Assembly: GCF_900199455.1 (NCBI RefSeq)
Contig: NZ_FZQR01000004.1
Span: forward strand, 124,001-188,000
Length of the DNA stretch: 64,000 bases
Direction: 5' to 3'
Source of the DNA: Mesorhizobium carmichaelinearum
GTDB taxonomy: Bacteria > Pseudomonadota > Alphaproteobacteria > Rhizobiales > Rhizobiaceae
Part shown: positions 17,701 through 27,191 of the stretch, piece after piece
Position numbering within the stretch: position 1 is the first letter of the stretch
Layout: each line of letters opens with the position of its first letter
Notes under the pieces: model-generated
What the model saw: only the letters and a program-made list of their open reading frames with translations
Told to the model about the DNA's origin: nothing
Database searches by the model: none
Made by a program: the position numbers and the translations under genes

Positions 17701-17805
17701 CTGTACTGCTCAATCGCCCATTACAGTTTCGCTGAATTGTACCCCATTGTCTCTGGCTGCGCCATGGCATCTGCCCGATAGAGGGCGAAAGCAATGGAGC
17801 CTGCA

Positions 17806-18669
17806 ATGGACAAGACCGCGAGCGGCTGGCTGAACGGATTTATCGGCGTGCTGATCTTCAGCGGCTCGCTGCCAGCGACGCGCGTGGCTGTGATGGACTT
17901 CGATCCGACATTCGTGACGTCGGCCCGCGCCGCGATTGCCGGACTGCTTGGCCTGGCGATGCTGCTCTTGTTCCGGCAGAAGCGCCCGGAGCGGGGCGAT
18001 CTGCTGTCGCTGGCGATCGTGGCGCTGGGTGTGGTGGTCGGCTTTCCCTTGCTGACTGCGCTTGCGCTCAAGCACATCACCTCGGCCCACTCGATCATCT
18101 TCATCGGCCTGTTGCCGTTGGCGACGGCGATCTTCGGCGTGCTGCGTGGCGGCGACCGTCCTCGTCCGGCATTCTGGCTGTTTTCGTGCGTGGGCAGTGC
18201 ACTCGTCGCTGGCTTTGCGCTGATGCAAGGTATGACGGCCTCGCCGGTCGGCGATGGCCTGATGCTCGCAGCCGTCGTCGTCTGCGGCCTGGGCTATGCC
18301 GAGGGCGCCGCGCTGTCGCGCAGGCTCGGCGGCTGGCAAGTGATCTGCTGGGCGCTGACGCTGTCGCTGCCGATCATGCTGGTGCTGACTTTCGCGACCC
18401 TGCCGCCATCCTTCGCCGCCGTCGGCTCTCACGCCTGGATTGGGCTCGCCTATGTCTCGCTGTTCAGCATGCTGATCGGCTTCGTCTTCTGGTACCGCGG
18501 CCTGGCGCAAGGCGGCATTGCCGCGGTCGGCCAGCTGCAATTGCTGCAGCCCTTCTTTGGCCTGGCGCTCGCGGCGACACTGCTGCACGAGCAGGTCAGC
18601 CCGCTGATGGTCGTGGTTACGCTCGGCGTCGTGGCCTGCGTGTTCGGCGCGAAGAAGTTTGCGCACTAG
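17806..18669 (+). CDS. EamA/DMT family transporter
   Basis: A 287-residue inner-membrane protein with ten predicted helices in two EamA repeats (GWLNGFIGVLIFSGSLPATR; ALALKHITSAHSIIFIGLLP; GDGLMLAAVVVCGLGYAEGA; WYRGLAQGGIAAVGQLQLLQ). Proteins of this class usually export amino acids or metabolites. Divergent from the MocR regulator, so a PLP-linked amino compound is a plausible substrate. The start at 17806 is preferred because GGAG lies 6 bases upstream; ATG 17794 is the alternative. Confidence 0.82.
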   Translation: MDKTASGWLNGFIGVLIFSGSLPATRVAVMDFDPTFVTSARAAIAGLLGLAMLLLFRQKRPERGDLLSLAIVALGVVVGFPLLTALALKHITSAHSIIFIGLLPLATAIFGVLRGGDRPRPAFWLFSCVGSALVAGFALMQGMTASPVGDGLMLAAVVVCGLGYAEGAALSRRLGGWQVICWALTLSLPIMLVLTFATLPPSFAAVGSHAWIGLAYVSLFSMLIGFVFWYRGLAQGGIAAVGQLQLLQPFFGLALAATLLHEQVSPLMVVVTLGVVACVFGAKKFAH

Positions 18670-18690
18670 TTCGGGAAGCGACCGCCGCGC

Positions 18691-19731
<1,041 letters not shown>

Positions 19732-19846
19732 CTTTAACTCCACCCTAGGACAGCATGTGCTACCCGAAACGATAGCCGATTCCCCGGCCGGTCAAGCGGA
19801 AATCGATTCCGCCAGGCTGACCAGTCCGCCGAACCGGCCAGGGCGG

Positions 19847-20308
19847 TCAGCTGTTTTCCCGATTGCGGAAATCGGCGAGTCGGGTGTCGCCGGGCGCCAG
19901 AAGCCGTCCGTCCTCGGCATGCACTTCCAGGCGTCTGATCGGCCGGCCGCTCTCGATATCGACCATGAAAGTGTAGGGCTCGCCCGGCCCGGAGAAATAA
20001 GTCTCGCCCCACTGCCGTAAGGCAACCAGGACATAGAACAGGCCGCGCCCCTTTTGCGTCAGCACATATTCATGGTGTGCGCTTCCGTCGGGGGCGGGAA
20101 CCGTTTCCAGTATGCCGTGCGCGACCAGATTGCGCAGCCGTGCCGACAGGATGTTCTTGGCGACGCCGAGGCTCTTCTGGAACTCGCCGAAGCGGCGCAA
20201 GCCGTCGAATGCGTCGCGCACAATGAGCAGCGACCACCAGTCGCCGATCGCGTCCAGCGGTCGCGCGATCAGGCAGTCCGCTTCGTGGTGGCTCGTTCGT
20301 TTCACCAT
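19847..20308 (-). CDS. HxlR family transcriptional regulator
   Basis: A 153-residue MarR-fold regulator of the HxlR group: CLIARPLDAIGDWWSLLIVR, LRRFGEFQKSLGVAKNILSA, LRNLVAHGILETVP, and a wing ending YVLTQKGRGLFYVLVALRQW. It carries an extra C-terminal arm of about 40 residues (MVDIESGRPIRRLEV). Divergent from a frameshifted MFS gene; a palindrome at 20375-20391 is the likely operator. Confidence 0.88.
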   Translation of the reverse strand: MVKRTSHHEADCLIARPLDAIGDWWSLLIVRDAFDGLRRFGEFQKSLGVAKNILSARLRNLVAHGILETVPAPDGSAHHEYVLTQKGRGLFYVLVALRQWGETYFSGPGEPYTFMVDIESGRPIRRLEVHAEDGRLLAPGDTRLADFRNRENS

Positions 20309-20374
20309 GGCAATCGTTGGTCCAGATCAATCATCTCGGTTGCAAGATAAAACTGTTCTGTCTATCCAGCAAGT

Positions 20375-20391
20375 GGTTTCAATTTGAAACC
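20375..20391. promoter_or_regulatory. Candidate HxlR operator upstream of MFS gene
   Basis: GGTTTCAATTTGAAACC is a perfect 8-bp inverted repeat with one central base, 16 bases upstream of the MFS start codon and in the promoter region shared with the divergent HxlR gene. The position fits a repressor site. Binding is inferred. Confidence 0.4.
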
Positions 20392-20407
20392 TATTGTGGA
20401 GAGCGAC

Positions 20408-21644
20408 ATGAATCTGCAGGTGGTGAACGGCGTGGCAACAGGAGCGGAGCGGTCCGATAGGCCGCCTCAGGCAGCGTCACCACCGGGATTGTCGGGAATG
20501 ACGGCGCTGGTCTTCGCCATTGCCTGCGGCCTGAGCGTCGCCAATGTCTATTTCGCCCATCCGCTGCTCGACGCCATGGCGCATGATTTCGCCATCTCGC
20601 CGGCCTCGGTCGGCATCGTGGTGACGGTCACGCAGATCGGTTACGCGCTCGGCCTGTTCTTCATCGTCCCGCTTGGCGACCTGTTCGACCGGCGCAAGCT
20701 GATCGCCGGGCAAGCAGTCCTTTCCGCCGTGGCGCTGATCGCGGTCGGGATCGCGCCGAACGCTGCGGCGCTGCTGGCAAGCCTCGCTGTCGTCGGGCTG
20801 CTTGCCGTGGTGGTGCAGGTGCTGGTGGCCTACGCCGCCGACCTCGCCGTGCCGTCCGAGCGGGGGCGGGCGATCGGCACCGTCACCAGCGGCGTTATCC
20901 TTGGCATTCTGCTTGCCCGCTTCGTCGCCGGTGTCGTGGCCGACTTCGCCGGCTGGCGCTGGGTCTATCTTGTCTCGGCGGCGCTGACGCTCAATGGCGA
21001 TGGTTCTCACCCTCATCCTGCCGCGCCACGAGGCGGAGCGGCCACGCACATCCTATCCGCGCCTGCTGGGTTCGGTGGTGCTGCTGTTCGTGCAGGAGCC
21101 GCTGCTGCGCGTGCGCGCCGTGCTCGCCATGCTGATCTTCGCCACCTTCAACGTGCTGTGGGCGCCACTGGTGCTGCCGCTGAGTGCTGCGCCATTCTCC
21201 CTCTCGCACACCGAGATCGGGCTGTTCGGCCTTGCCGGCGTCGCCGGCGCTCTCGGCGCACGCTGGACGGGCGGCCTTGTCGATCGCGGGCGCGGGCAAC
21301 TGGTCACCGGCCTTAGCCTGCTTTTGATGATTACGGCCTGGCTGCCGATCGCCTTCATGGGCCTGTCGCTGTGGCTGCTTGTCGTCGGCATCGTCATGCT
21401 GGATCTGGCGATCCAGGCCGTCCACGTCACCAACCAGAGCCTGATTTTCTCGCGCCGGCCGGGTGCGCGCAGCCGGCTGGTTGGCGGCTACATGATCTTC
21501 TATTCGCTCGGCAGCGCACTTGGCTCGATCGCTTCGACCATGACCTATGGCGCCATGGGTTGGAACGGCGTCTGTATACTCGGGGCGGCCATCGGCCTGC
21601 TGGCGTTGCTGGTCTGGGCACTGACGCTGCGCGTTGGCCGATAG
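20408..21644 (+). pseudogene. MFS transporter (DHA1-type) with a single frameshift
   Basis: The N-terminal half reads in one frame to residue ~195 (MTALVFAIACGLSVANVYFA, GDLFDRRKLIAGQAV motif A, FAGWRWVYLVSAALTL), then becomes out-of-frame. The remaining helices continue in another frame from about 20994 (MAMVLTLILPRHEAERPRTS to LALLVWALTLRVGR). Total span 1237 bases is 3n+1, consistent with one inserted base between 20985 and 20994. Together the halves give a normal ~411-residue, 12-helix transporter. It is controlled by a divergent HxlR gene. Either a recent knockout or a sequence error; start 20408 has GGAG upstream. Confidence 0.8.
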
Positions 21645-21647
21645 GCC

Positions 21648-22298
21648 TTACTCCGCATCGATCTGGTTCTGCGGCGCTGCTTTCTGGAACGCCGGCAGCG
21701 CCATGCAGGCGGCGTTGATGCGCGTGATCGTCGGGTAGGGCGTCAGGTCGACGCCGAAGCGGGCGTTGCTGGTGATTTGCGCCGCCAGGCAGATGTCGGC
21801 CAGCCCCGGCGCCTCGCCGTGGCAGAATGTTCCAGTCTGAGGCGAGGACGCGAGTATCTTTTCAAGCGGCTGAAAACCTTCGTTCACCCAGTGGCGGAAC
21901 CAGTTGGTGATGTCCTGGTCGCCGGCGCCGAACAGGGTGCGCAGCGAGGTCAGCACGCGCAGATTGTTCACCGGGTGGATGTCGCAGGCGATCATCTGCG
22001 CCAGCATTCGCACGCGCGCCCGGCCAAGCGCGTCCTTCGGCAGCAGCGGCGGTTCCGGCTGGATCTCGTCGAGATATTCGATGATCGCCAGCGACTGCGT
22101 CAAAAGCGTGCCGTCGTCGAGCACCAAGGCCGGCACCAGCCCTTGCGGATTGACCGCGAGATAGGCCGGTTCCAGATGCTCGCCATGGCGCAGATGATGC
22201 GGGACATAGTCGTAGCTCAGCCCCTTCATCTCCAGCGCGATCCGCGCCCGATAGGAGGTGGAGGAGCGATAGTAGTTGTGCAGGATGAGTTCGCTCAT
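21648..22298 (-). CDS. maiA: Maleylacetoacetate / maleylpyruvate isomerase (zeta-class GST)
   Basis: A 216-residue glutathione S-transferase of the zeta class: N-terminal thioredoxin fold with the active-site motif YYRSSTSYRARIALE, NPQGLVPALVLDDG and LTQSLAIIEYLDE, then the helical domain (ACDIHPVNNLRVL, ADICLAAQ). These enzymes convert maleyl- to fumarylacetoacetate or maleyl- to fumarylpyruvate. It follows a fumarylpyruvate hydrolase-like gene by 11 bases, which favours the gentisate-type substrate, but the ring-cleaving dioxygenase is not in the window. A GTG at 22313 overlapping the upstream stop is an alternative start. Confidence 0.85.
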   Translation of the reverse strand: MSELILHNYYRSSTSYRARIALEMKGLSYDYVPHHLRHGEHLEPAYLAVNPQGLVPALVLDDGTLLTQSLAIIEYLDEIQPEPPLLPKDALGRARVRMLAQMIACDIHPVNNLRVLTSLRTLFGAGDQDITNWFRHWVNEGFQPLEKILASSPQTGTFCHGEAPGLADICLAAQITSNARFGVDLTPYPTITRINAACMALPAFQKAAPQNQIDAE

Positions 22299-22309
22299 GG
22301 CTATGTCGT

Positions 22310-23008
22310 TCACGGCTGCGGCTGGCCGATCGTCACTTCGATCGTGCCGATGCCGTCGACGCCGCCGGTCATCGTCTCACCCGACTTCACGGCGCCGACA
22401 CCGGCCGGCGTGCCGGTGAAGATCAGGTCGCCCGGTTGCAGTTCAACTGCTTCGCTGCAGATCGAGACGATGTCGGCGATCGGCCAGATCAGTTCGGTGA
22501 GGTCGGCATCCTGTTTCACCGCGCCGTTGACGGCGAGCCAGATGCGCCCCTTCGTCGGGTGGCCGGTCTTTTGTGCCGGGACCAGCGGGCCGCACGGGGC
22601 GGAACGGTCGAAGGCCTTCGACCAGTCCCAGGGCCGCGCCGCCTTCTTGGCCTCATCCTGGAGATCGCGCCGGGTGAGGTCGATGCCGACGCCATAACCC
22701 CAGACGTGCTCCAGCGCCCGCTCACGCGCAATGCGGAAGCCCGGTCTGCCGATCGCGGCAACCAGTTCGATTTCATGGTGCAGATTGGCCGTCAGCGGCG
22801 GGTAGGGGATCACTGTGCCGGAATCGACCACCGCGTCGGCCGGCTTGGTGAAGAAGAAGGGCGGATCGCGCTCGTCATTGCCCAGTTCGCGCGCATGCGC
22901 CGCATAGTTGCGGCCGACGCAAAAAATGCGCCGCACGGCAAAGCGCTCGGCCGAGCCGCTGATGGCGACGGAAGGCGTTGGCGGCACGGGGAGGACGAAG
23001 GCGGTCAT
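22310..23008 (-). CDS. Fumarylacetoacetate hydrolase family protein, probable fumarylpyruvate hydrolase
   Basis: A 232-residue single-domain FAH protein that hydrolyses a C-C bond in a 2,4-diketo acid. Family motifs are IFCVGRNYAAHARELGN, PFFFTKPADAVV, LHHEIELVAAIG (metal-binding Glu pair), YGVGIDLTRRDLQ and DLIFTGTPAGVGAV. Length fits fumarylpyruvate hydrolases rather than the longer fumarylacetoacetases. First gene of a two-gene operon with the isomerase. Start 23008 matches the family; upstream in-frame residues do not. Confidence 0.82.
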   Translation of the reverse strand: MTAFVLPVPPTPSVAISGSAERFAVRRIFCVGRNYAAHARELGNDERDPPFFFTKPADAVVDSGTVIPYPPLTANLHHEIELVAAIGRPGFRIARERALEHVWGYGVGIDLTRRDLQDEAKKAARPWDWSKAFDRSAPCGPLVPAQKTGHPTKGRIWLAVNGAVKQDADLTELIWPIADIVSICSEAVELQPGDLIFTGTPAGVGAVKSGETMTGGVDGIGTIEVTIGQPQP

Positions 23009-23233
23009 GGCGGTCTCTGCGTTGCATGTCGGGTTGCTGGCGGCACCTTCGACCGATTTCGGGGACCGGGCAAGGCGTCGCATTTCATAAAGCACGGGCT
23101 TTGCCGAGGCTGTATAAGGAATTCAGGGTTCCCATCACTTTTGCAGCGGCCTATCACTGGCGATAGACTATTTGCCAATAATCCGGCCATGGTCGCGGGG
23201 CTATGGTGTGGCCGGTAAACCGGAACGAGCCAC

Positions 23234-23917
23234 ATGACAGCATCCAACGATCGCGCCCGGTTCCTGATCATCGACGACCATCCGCTGTTTCGCGAGGCGC
23301 TGCACAGCGCCGTGCAGATGGCCTATCCGGAGGTCGATACGGTCGAGGCGCGCTCGATCGCCGAGGCGCTCGATCTGCTGGCCGGGATAAAGCCGTTCGA
23401 TTTGGCGCTGCTCGATCTCAACATGCCCGACGTTCATGGCTTTGACGGGCTGCTGCAGCTCAGGACCCGCTATCCGCGCCTGCCGGTGGTGATCGTGTCG
23501 GGCTATGAGGAGCCGCGGATCATTTCCGAGGCCCTGTCCTATGGTGCCGCCGGCTTCATCCCGAAATCGGCACGCAAGAGCGATCTGGCCGCCGCCATCC
23601 GCTCGGTGATGGACGGCGCGATCTATGTGCCGGAAACCTACGAGGGCCAGCCGGCCGACGCCGACAGCATCGACCGCGCCGACATGGTCCAGCGGCTGTC
23701 CAAGCTGACGCCGCAGCAATTGCGCGTGCTGCAAATGCTGCGCCAGGGCCTGCTCAACAAGCAGATCGCCTACGAGCTGCAGGTCGGCGAGACCACGGTA
23801 AAGGCGCATGTCTCGGAGATCCTGCGCAAGCTTAACGTGTACAGCCGCACGCAAGCGGTGATCGAGGTTTCGAAGCTGGACAATGCGGAACTGTTTCGGG
23901 ATCAGGCGGGGTTTTGA
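23234..23917 (+). CDS. LuxR/NarL-family response regulator
   Basis: A 227-residue two-component response regulator: REC domain with acidic pocket IDDH and phosphoacceptor D61 in LLDLNMPDVHG, the K of IPKSARKSD, and a C-terminal LuxR HTH (LTPQQLRVLQMLRQGLLNKQ, ETTVKAHVSEILRKLNVYSR). It converges on a hybrid kinase and FIST sensor gene pair, a combination known in proteobacteria, so it is the likely output of that pathway. Targets unknown. Confidence 0.9.
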   Translation: MTASNDRARFLIIDDHPLFREALHSAVQMAYPEVDTVEARSIAEALDLLAGIKPFDLALLDLNMPDVHGFDGLLQLRTRYPRLPVVIVSGYEEPRIISEALSYGAAGFIPKSARKSDLAAAIRSVMDGAIYVPETYEGQPADADSIDRADMVQRLSKLTPQQLRVLQMLRQGLLNKQIAYELQVGETTVKAHVSEILRKLNVYSRTQAVIEVSKLDNAELFRDQAGF

Positions 23918-23989
23918 GGGACCCCAATGCTGACCCAGGCGACGCGGCAATGTCGACCGGTAGGTATGGCAAGCCGGAGAACGCAAAAA

Positions 23990-24006
23990 GTGCACTGTCA
24001 CCGTAA
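23990..24006 (+). repeat. Left terminal inverted repeat of the orphan unit
   Basis: GTGCACTGTCACCGTAA, identical to the reverse complement of 24574-24590. It lies 8 bases beyond the in-frame stop of the orphan gene once its frameshift is corrected (stop at 24014-24016). Confidence 0.8.
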
Positions 24007-24013
24007 ACGCATA

Positions 24014-24560
24014 CTAAGGAACGGGCATCCCTCTCGTTAAGTCAAACTCGCGCGGCGACTGCTCCGCAGCAGTTAGTCGCTTTCCTGCGTCTAATAGAGT
24101 GGCGGCCCCGGGGTCCAACGTAGAATGCTTTAATACTGCTAAATTGCTTTCTGAATGCTCTGTTAAAGATTTTCATTAACTCTTGCGCGGGCGGCGTATC
24201 GGAGGCTGTTGCCACGCGACCATTCAAGACTACATCTTCACCCCAACGCCCGCCCGGGGAAAGCGTTACCGTGTCCGGATTGCTAAGCTGATCCAGTGCA
24301 TATCGGATGCCTGAGGTCGTTTTTATCGGCCTCACCTCGATCGGAACATCCTGTCCTGTGACAAGAAATGACCGGCCGCTGGAAGCAGATTCAGTGGCTG
24401 ATCGTCCAAGGCCGGGAATTTGCATTCGATTACTAAAAGTTTCAAATTCCATCTTTGGAAACTGACCCATAAGGATGTATTTTATCGGAATGTCACGCTC
24501 CACAGTTTCCAGTATAGGGAGAAGATCATCTTTTAGGGCGAAGAAATGGATCTGCTTCAT
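24014..24560 (-). pseudogene. Orphan ~181-residue protein gene inside the inverted-repeat unit, one frameshift near its 3' end
   Basis: The frame from 24560 reads MKQIHFFALKDDLLPILETV, YILMGQFPKMEFETF, NPDTVTLSPGGRW, LNGRVATASDTPPAQELMKI and FRKQFSSIKAFYVGP, then turns basic and cysteine-rich and stops at 24042. Shifting by one base at the CCCCGGGG run (24106-24113) instead gives AATLLDAGKRLTAAEQSPRE followed by FDL and a stop at 24014, a much more protein-like end. The span of 547 bases is 3n+1, fitting one inserted base. I recall similar orphan proteins from other bacteria but know no function. The upstream ATG at 24591 lies outside the inverted repeat and would translate the repeat itself, so it is not used. 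Confidence 0.6.
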
Positions 24561-24573
24561 ATGAATTACCGAA

Positions 24574-24590
24574 TTACGGTGACAGTGCAC
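24574..24590 (-). repeat. Right terminal inverted repeat of the orphan unit
   Basis: TTACGGTGACAGTGCAC, the exact reverse complement of 23990-24006, 13 bases upstream of the orphan gene's start codon, so it would lie in that gene's promoter or leader. Confidence 0.8.
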
Positions 24591-24658
24591 CATTTTCTTT
24601 TCCCTCCGCCGAGGAAGGATAGCAAACGCCAGCGCCGCCGCTCATCCGGCTGCCGCCA

Positions 24659-24688
24659 CCTTCTCCCCGTATAGCGACGGGGAGAAGG
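24659..24688. repeat. Palindrome between convergent regions, related to 10384-10402
   Basis: CCTTCTCCCCGT and ACGGGGAGAAGG form a 12-bp perfect inverted repeat with a 6-base loop, directly after the hybrid kinase stop at 24694. The core CTCCCCGT/ACGGGGAG is shared with the palindrome after hmuV. Likely a dispersed intergenic palindrome that can serve as terminator. Confidence 0.55.
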
Positions 24689-24693
24689 AAGCA

Positions 24694-26034
24694 TCAAGCC
24701 AGCAAATGCGCCAGCAGCGCCCTTAGCTGCGCCGGCTTCAGCGGTTTGCGCATCAGTTCGATGCCGCCGGCGCGGGCGGCCTTGGCGACGGCTTCAGAAC
24801 TGTCGGCGGTGACGATCAGCGCCGGCACGGCGCGGCCGAGATAGTCACGGACTTCGGCGATGGTGGCGGTGCCGAGATCGCCGCCGTCGAGATGCTGGTC
24901 GGCGATGACGATGTCCGGCACCCAGTCGGTGTCGCCGAGCAGGTCCATTGCATCGTCGGTCGAGGTCGCGGACCGCACCAGGCACTGCCAGCGCTCGAGC
25001 AGGAAGGTCATGGCCTCCAGCACCTCGATGTCGTTCTCGACCAGCAGCACCTTGGTGCCGAACAGGCCGTAGCCGCGCGACCGCTCGAGGCTGGTGGCGC
25101 TGGCGATGGCGTCGGCGGGCGCGCCGATACCGACGGGGACATCGATGTGGAAGATCGTACCGCGCCCGACCTTCGACGAGAAGGTCACGGGATGGCCGAG
25201 CGCGCCGGCCATGCGGCGCACGATGGCAAGCCCGAGCCCGAGACCGTTGCCGTCACGTTCCGAACTGGCCGGTGAGGTGCCGCGATGGAACTCTTCGAAC
25301 ACCGCCTCGCGCTGGTCCTCGGGAATGCCGCAGCCTGTATCGGCGACATCGATGCGGATCGTGTCGCCGCGATGCCTGGTGCCGACAAGCACGCCACCCG
25401 AGCGTGTATAGCCGAGCGCGTTGGACAGGATGTTCTGCAGGATGCGACGCAGCAGCGTGCGGTCGGAGCGGACCACGGCATTGACCGGACGGAATTTCAG
25501 CGACAGGCGCTTCATTTCCGCGACCGGCTGGAAATCCGAGCGCAGTGATGAGAACAACGCCTCCAGGCTGACGTCACCAATGTCGGGCTGCACCACGCCG
25601 GCGTCGAGCTTGGAAATGTCGAGCAGCGTGCGCAGCAGGTCCTCCATCGTTTCCAGCGAGCGCTCGACTTGCCGCACCAGCTTCCTGCCTTCGTCGCTGG
25701 TCTGCACCTCGGCGAGCGCCGAGACGGAGAGGTGGGCCGCGTTCAGCGGCTGCAGCACGTCATGGCTGGCGGCCGCCAGGAACCGTGTCTTGGAGAGGTT
25801 CGCCAGCTCGGCATTTTCTTTGGCGGCGCTGAGATCGATGTTCGACTGCTCCAGCCGGCGCAGCGTCGAATGCAACTCCTCGGTACGCGTGCGCACGCGG
25901 TTCTCCAGCGAGATCGCGGTCTGGAACAGCGAGAAGGCATTGCCTTGCTGGTCCATCGACCGCTCGACGCGGCTGACCAGGGCGGCGTTGATCTTCTTGA
26001 GTTTTTCGAGATCGTTTATGTCCTTGAGCGGCAT
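24694..26034 (-). CDS. Hybrid sensor histidine kinase (HisKA-HATPase-REC), NahK-like
   Basis: A 446-residue soluble kinase: N-terminal coiled coil (residues ~1-80, ending AAKENAELANLSKTRFLAAA), HisKA with H91 in ASHDVLQPLNA, HATPase with N box (RILQNILSNALGYTR), G1 (DTGCGIPED) and G2 (GNGLGLGLAIVRRM), and a C-terminal receiver with D379 in IVIADQHLDGG. No membrane span or PAS domain, so sensing must come from a partner. The FIST gene 20 bases upstream is the natural candidate, as in Pseudomonas NosP-NahK. Output is probably the convergent LuxR regulator. Confidence 0.88.
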   Translation of the reverse strand: MPLKDINDLEKLKKINAALVSRVERSMDQQGNAFSLFQTAISLENRVRTRTEELHSTLRRLEQSNIDLSAAKENAELANLSKTRFLAAASHDVLQPLNAAHLSVSALAEVQTSDEGRKLVRQVERSLETMEDLLRTLLDISKLDAGVVQPDIGDVSLEALFSSLRSDFQPVAEMKRLSLKFRPVNAVVRSDRTLLRRILQNILSNALGYTRSGGVLVGTRHRGDTIRIDVADTGCGIPEDQREAVFEEFHRGTSPASSERDGNGLGLGLAIVRRMAGALGHPVTFSSKVGRGTIFHIDVPVGIGAPADAIASATSLERSRGYGLFGTKVLLVENDIEVLEAMTFLLERWQCLVRSATSTDDAMDLLGDTDWVPDIVIADQHLDGGDLGTATIAEVRDYLGRAVPALIVTADSSEAVAKAARAGGIELMRKPLKPAQLRALLAHLLA

Positions 26035-26054
26035 CTTGTTATTCCGCGGCCCCC

Positions 26055-27191
26055 TTATTCCGCCGCTTGCCGTTCGCCAAAGGCAATGCCGGTGAAGGTC
26101 TGGTTCAAATGCATCGACCGGTACTGCTCGCCATAGGTGCCGAAGCCGACGACATTGTTGACCCGGTAGAGTTCCGAAATGTCACGAAAGACCTGCCGGT
26201 TGCGCGCATCGAGCCGGCGCAGCACGCAGTCGAAGCCAAGGATCAGGTCGATGCCGCCGAGGCGCTCCTCGACCTCGCGCAGGGCCGCGCGCGTCGATTC
26301 CACCATGTCCTTGGGCTGGGCGATCGACAGCACGACACCGTCGTCGATGGCGCAGAAGAACGACAGCGAGCCATCCGCGTGCATCCTCTGGATCGAGCGG
26401 CAGTAATATTCGCCACCCACCTTCACCACCACCGGATGCGAGGCGAAGCTCAGCGGCGTCAGCGTCTGCGGCAATATGCCGACGGAGGCGGCATATTCCT
26501 CCGCCGCATTGGTGGCGTTGAACTCGCGCACGATGCGGTGATCGGCGTCGGACGCCGTCACCACCAGCTTTTCGTCGGTCGGAACGAAATTGTCGGTCTT
26601 GAAGACGTGGAACGGAATTTCCGTGGCGATCAGCACGATGATGGCGCTGTCCGAGCTGACCCTGCCATTCGAGATCAGGCGCGTCGTCTCGAATTTCAAA
26701 TCGTCGCCGGCCGAGCCGCCGAGCAATGGTATGTCGTCAAGCCCCCAGTGGATAGCTGAACTGACCGCTTCCTCGGCATAGGACAGCCCATCGATGAAGC
26801 AGAGCGCGAAGGTATTGCTGGTCTGCTCGCAGCCGAGCCGGCCGCGCAGTGTGCGCCGCAAGGCCTCGACCTCGCCGGTGATCCTGTCCATGCCCGACGA
26901 GGACAAATTGTCGACCATGGCGCTGACCGCGGTAAAGGCGGCCGACGGGAGCAGCATCGCCAGCATATGGCCTTCCTCGAGCCCTTGCGGCGTGATCTCG
27001 CCGGCGGTGGAGCAGCCGGCATGGTGCAGCCCCGGCGCGTAGGCCGTGAGCGCCCGCGACAGGGCGCCGGCCTCGACAAGGCTCTGGGAAAAGAAGACGA
27101 GGGCAAAGCCGGCATTGATTGCCGCAGCCTCGCTGGCCACCGCGCGTGCGAAAACATCCGGGTCGGGCTCGTCCGTGGTCAGCGCCGACAA
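26055..27191 (-). CDS. FIST-domain sensor protein (NosP-like)
   Basis: A 378-residue cytosolic protein with FIST_N (AINAGFALVFFSQSLVEAGA, HHAGCSTAGEITPQGLEEGH, FALCFIDGLSYAEE, IPLLGGSAGDDLKFETT) and FIST_C (AEEYAASVGI, YYCRSIQRMHADGSL, LILGFDCVLRRLDAR, NNVVGFGTYGEQY). In Pseudomonas, FIST proteins of the NosP type bind haem and nitric oxide and regulate the co-transcribed kinase. Here it precedes the kinase by 20 bases. The start is uncertain: 27191 is TTG and no good ribosome site is visible. Ligand is inferred by analogy. Confidence 0.82.
   Translation of the reverse strand: MSALTTDEPDPDVFARAVASEAAAINAGFALVFFSQSLVEAGALSRALTAYAPGLHHAGCSTAGEITPQGLEEGHMLAMLLPSAAFTAVSAMVDNLSSSGMDRITGEVEALRRTLRGRLGCEQTSNTFALCFIDGLSYAEEAVSSAIHWGLDDIPLLGGSAGDDLKFETTRLISNGRVSSDSAIIVLIATEIPFHVFKTDNFVPTDEKLVVTASDADHRIVREFNATNAAEEYAASVGILPQTLTPLSFASHPVVVKVGGEYYCRSIQRMHADGSLSFFCAIDDGVVLSIAQPKDMVESTRAALREVEERLGGIDLILGFDCVLRRLDARNRQVFRDISELYRVNNVVGFGTYGEQYRSMHLNQTFTGIAFGERQAAE

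Larger units (their letters stand above)
23990..24590. mobile_element. 601-bp unit with perfect 17-bp terminal inverted repeats carrying one orphan gene
   Basis: GTGCACTGTCACCGTAA at 23990-24006 recurs as its exact reverse complement at 24574-24590. The interior holds a single minus-strand gene that almost fills it (24014-24560). The unit sits in the intergenic space between a convergent response regulator and its probable hybrid kinase. No transposase, and no clear target-site duplication in the flanks, can be seen. It may be a non-autonomous transposable unit or a gene cassette of an unnamed type. Confidence 0.65.
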
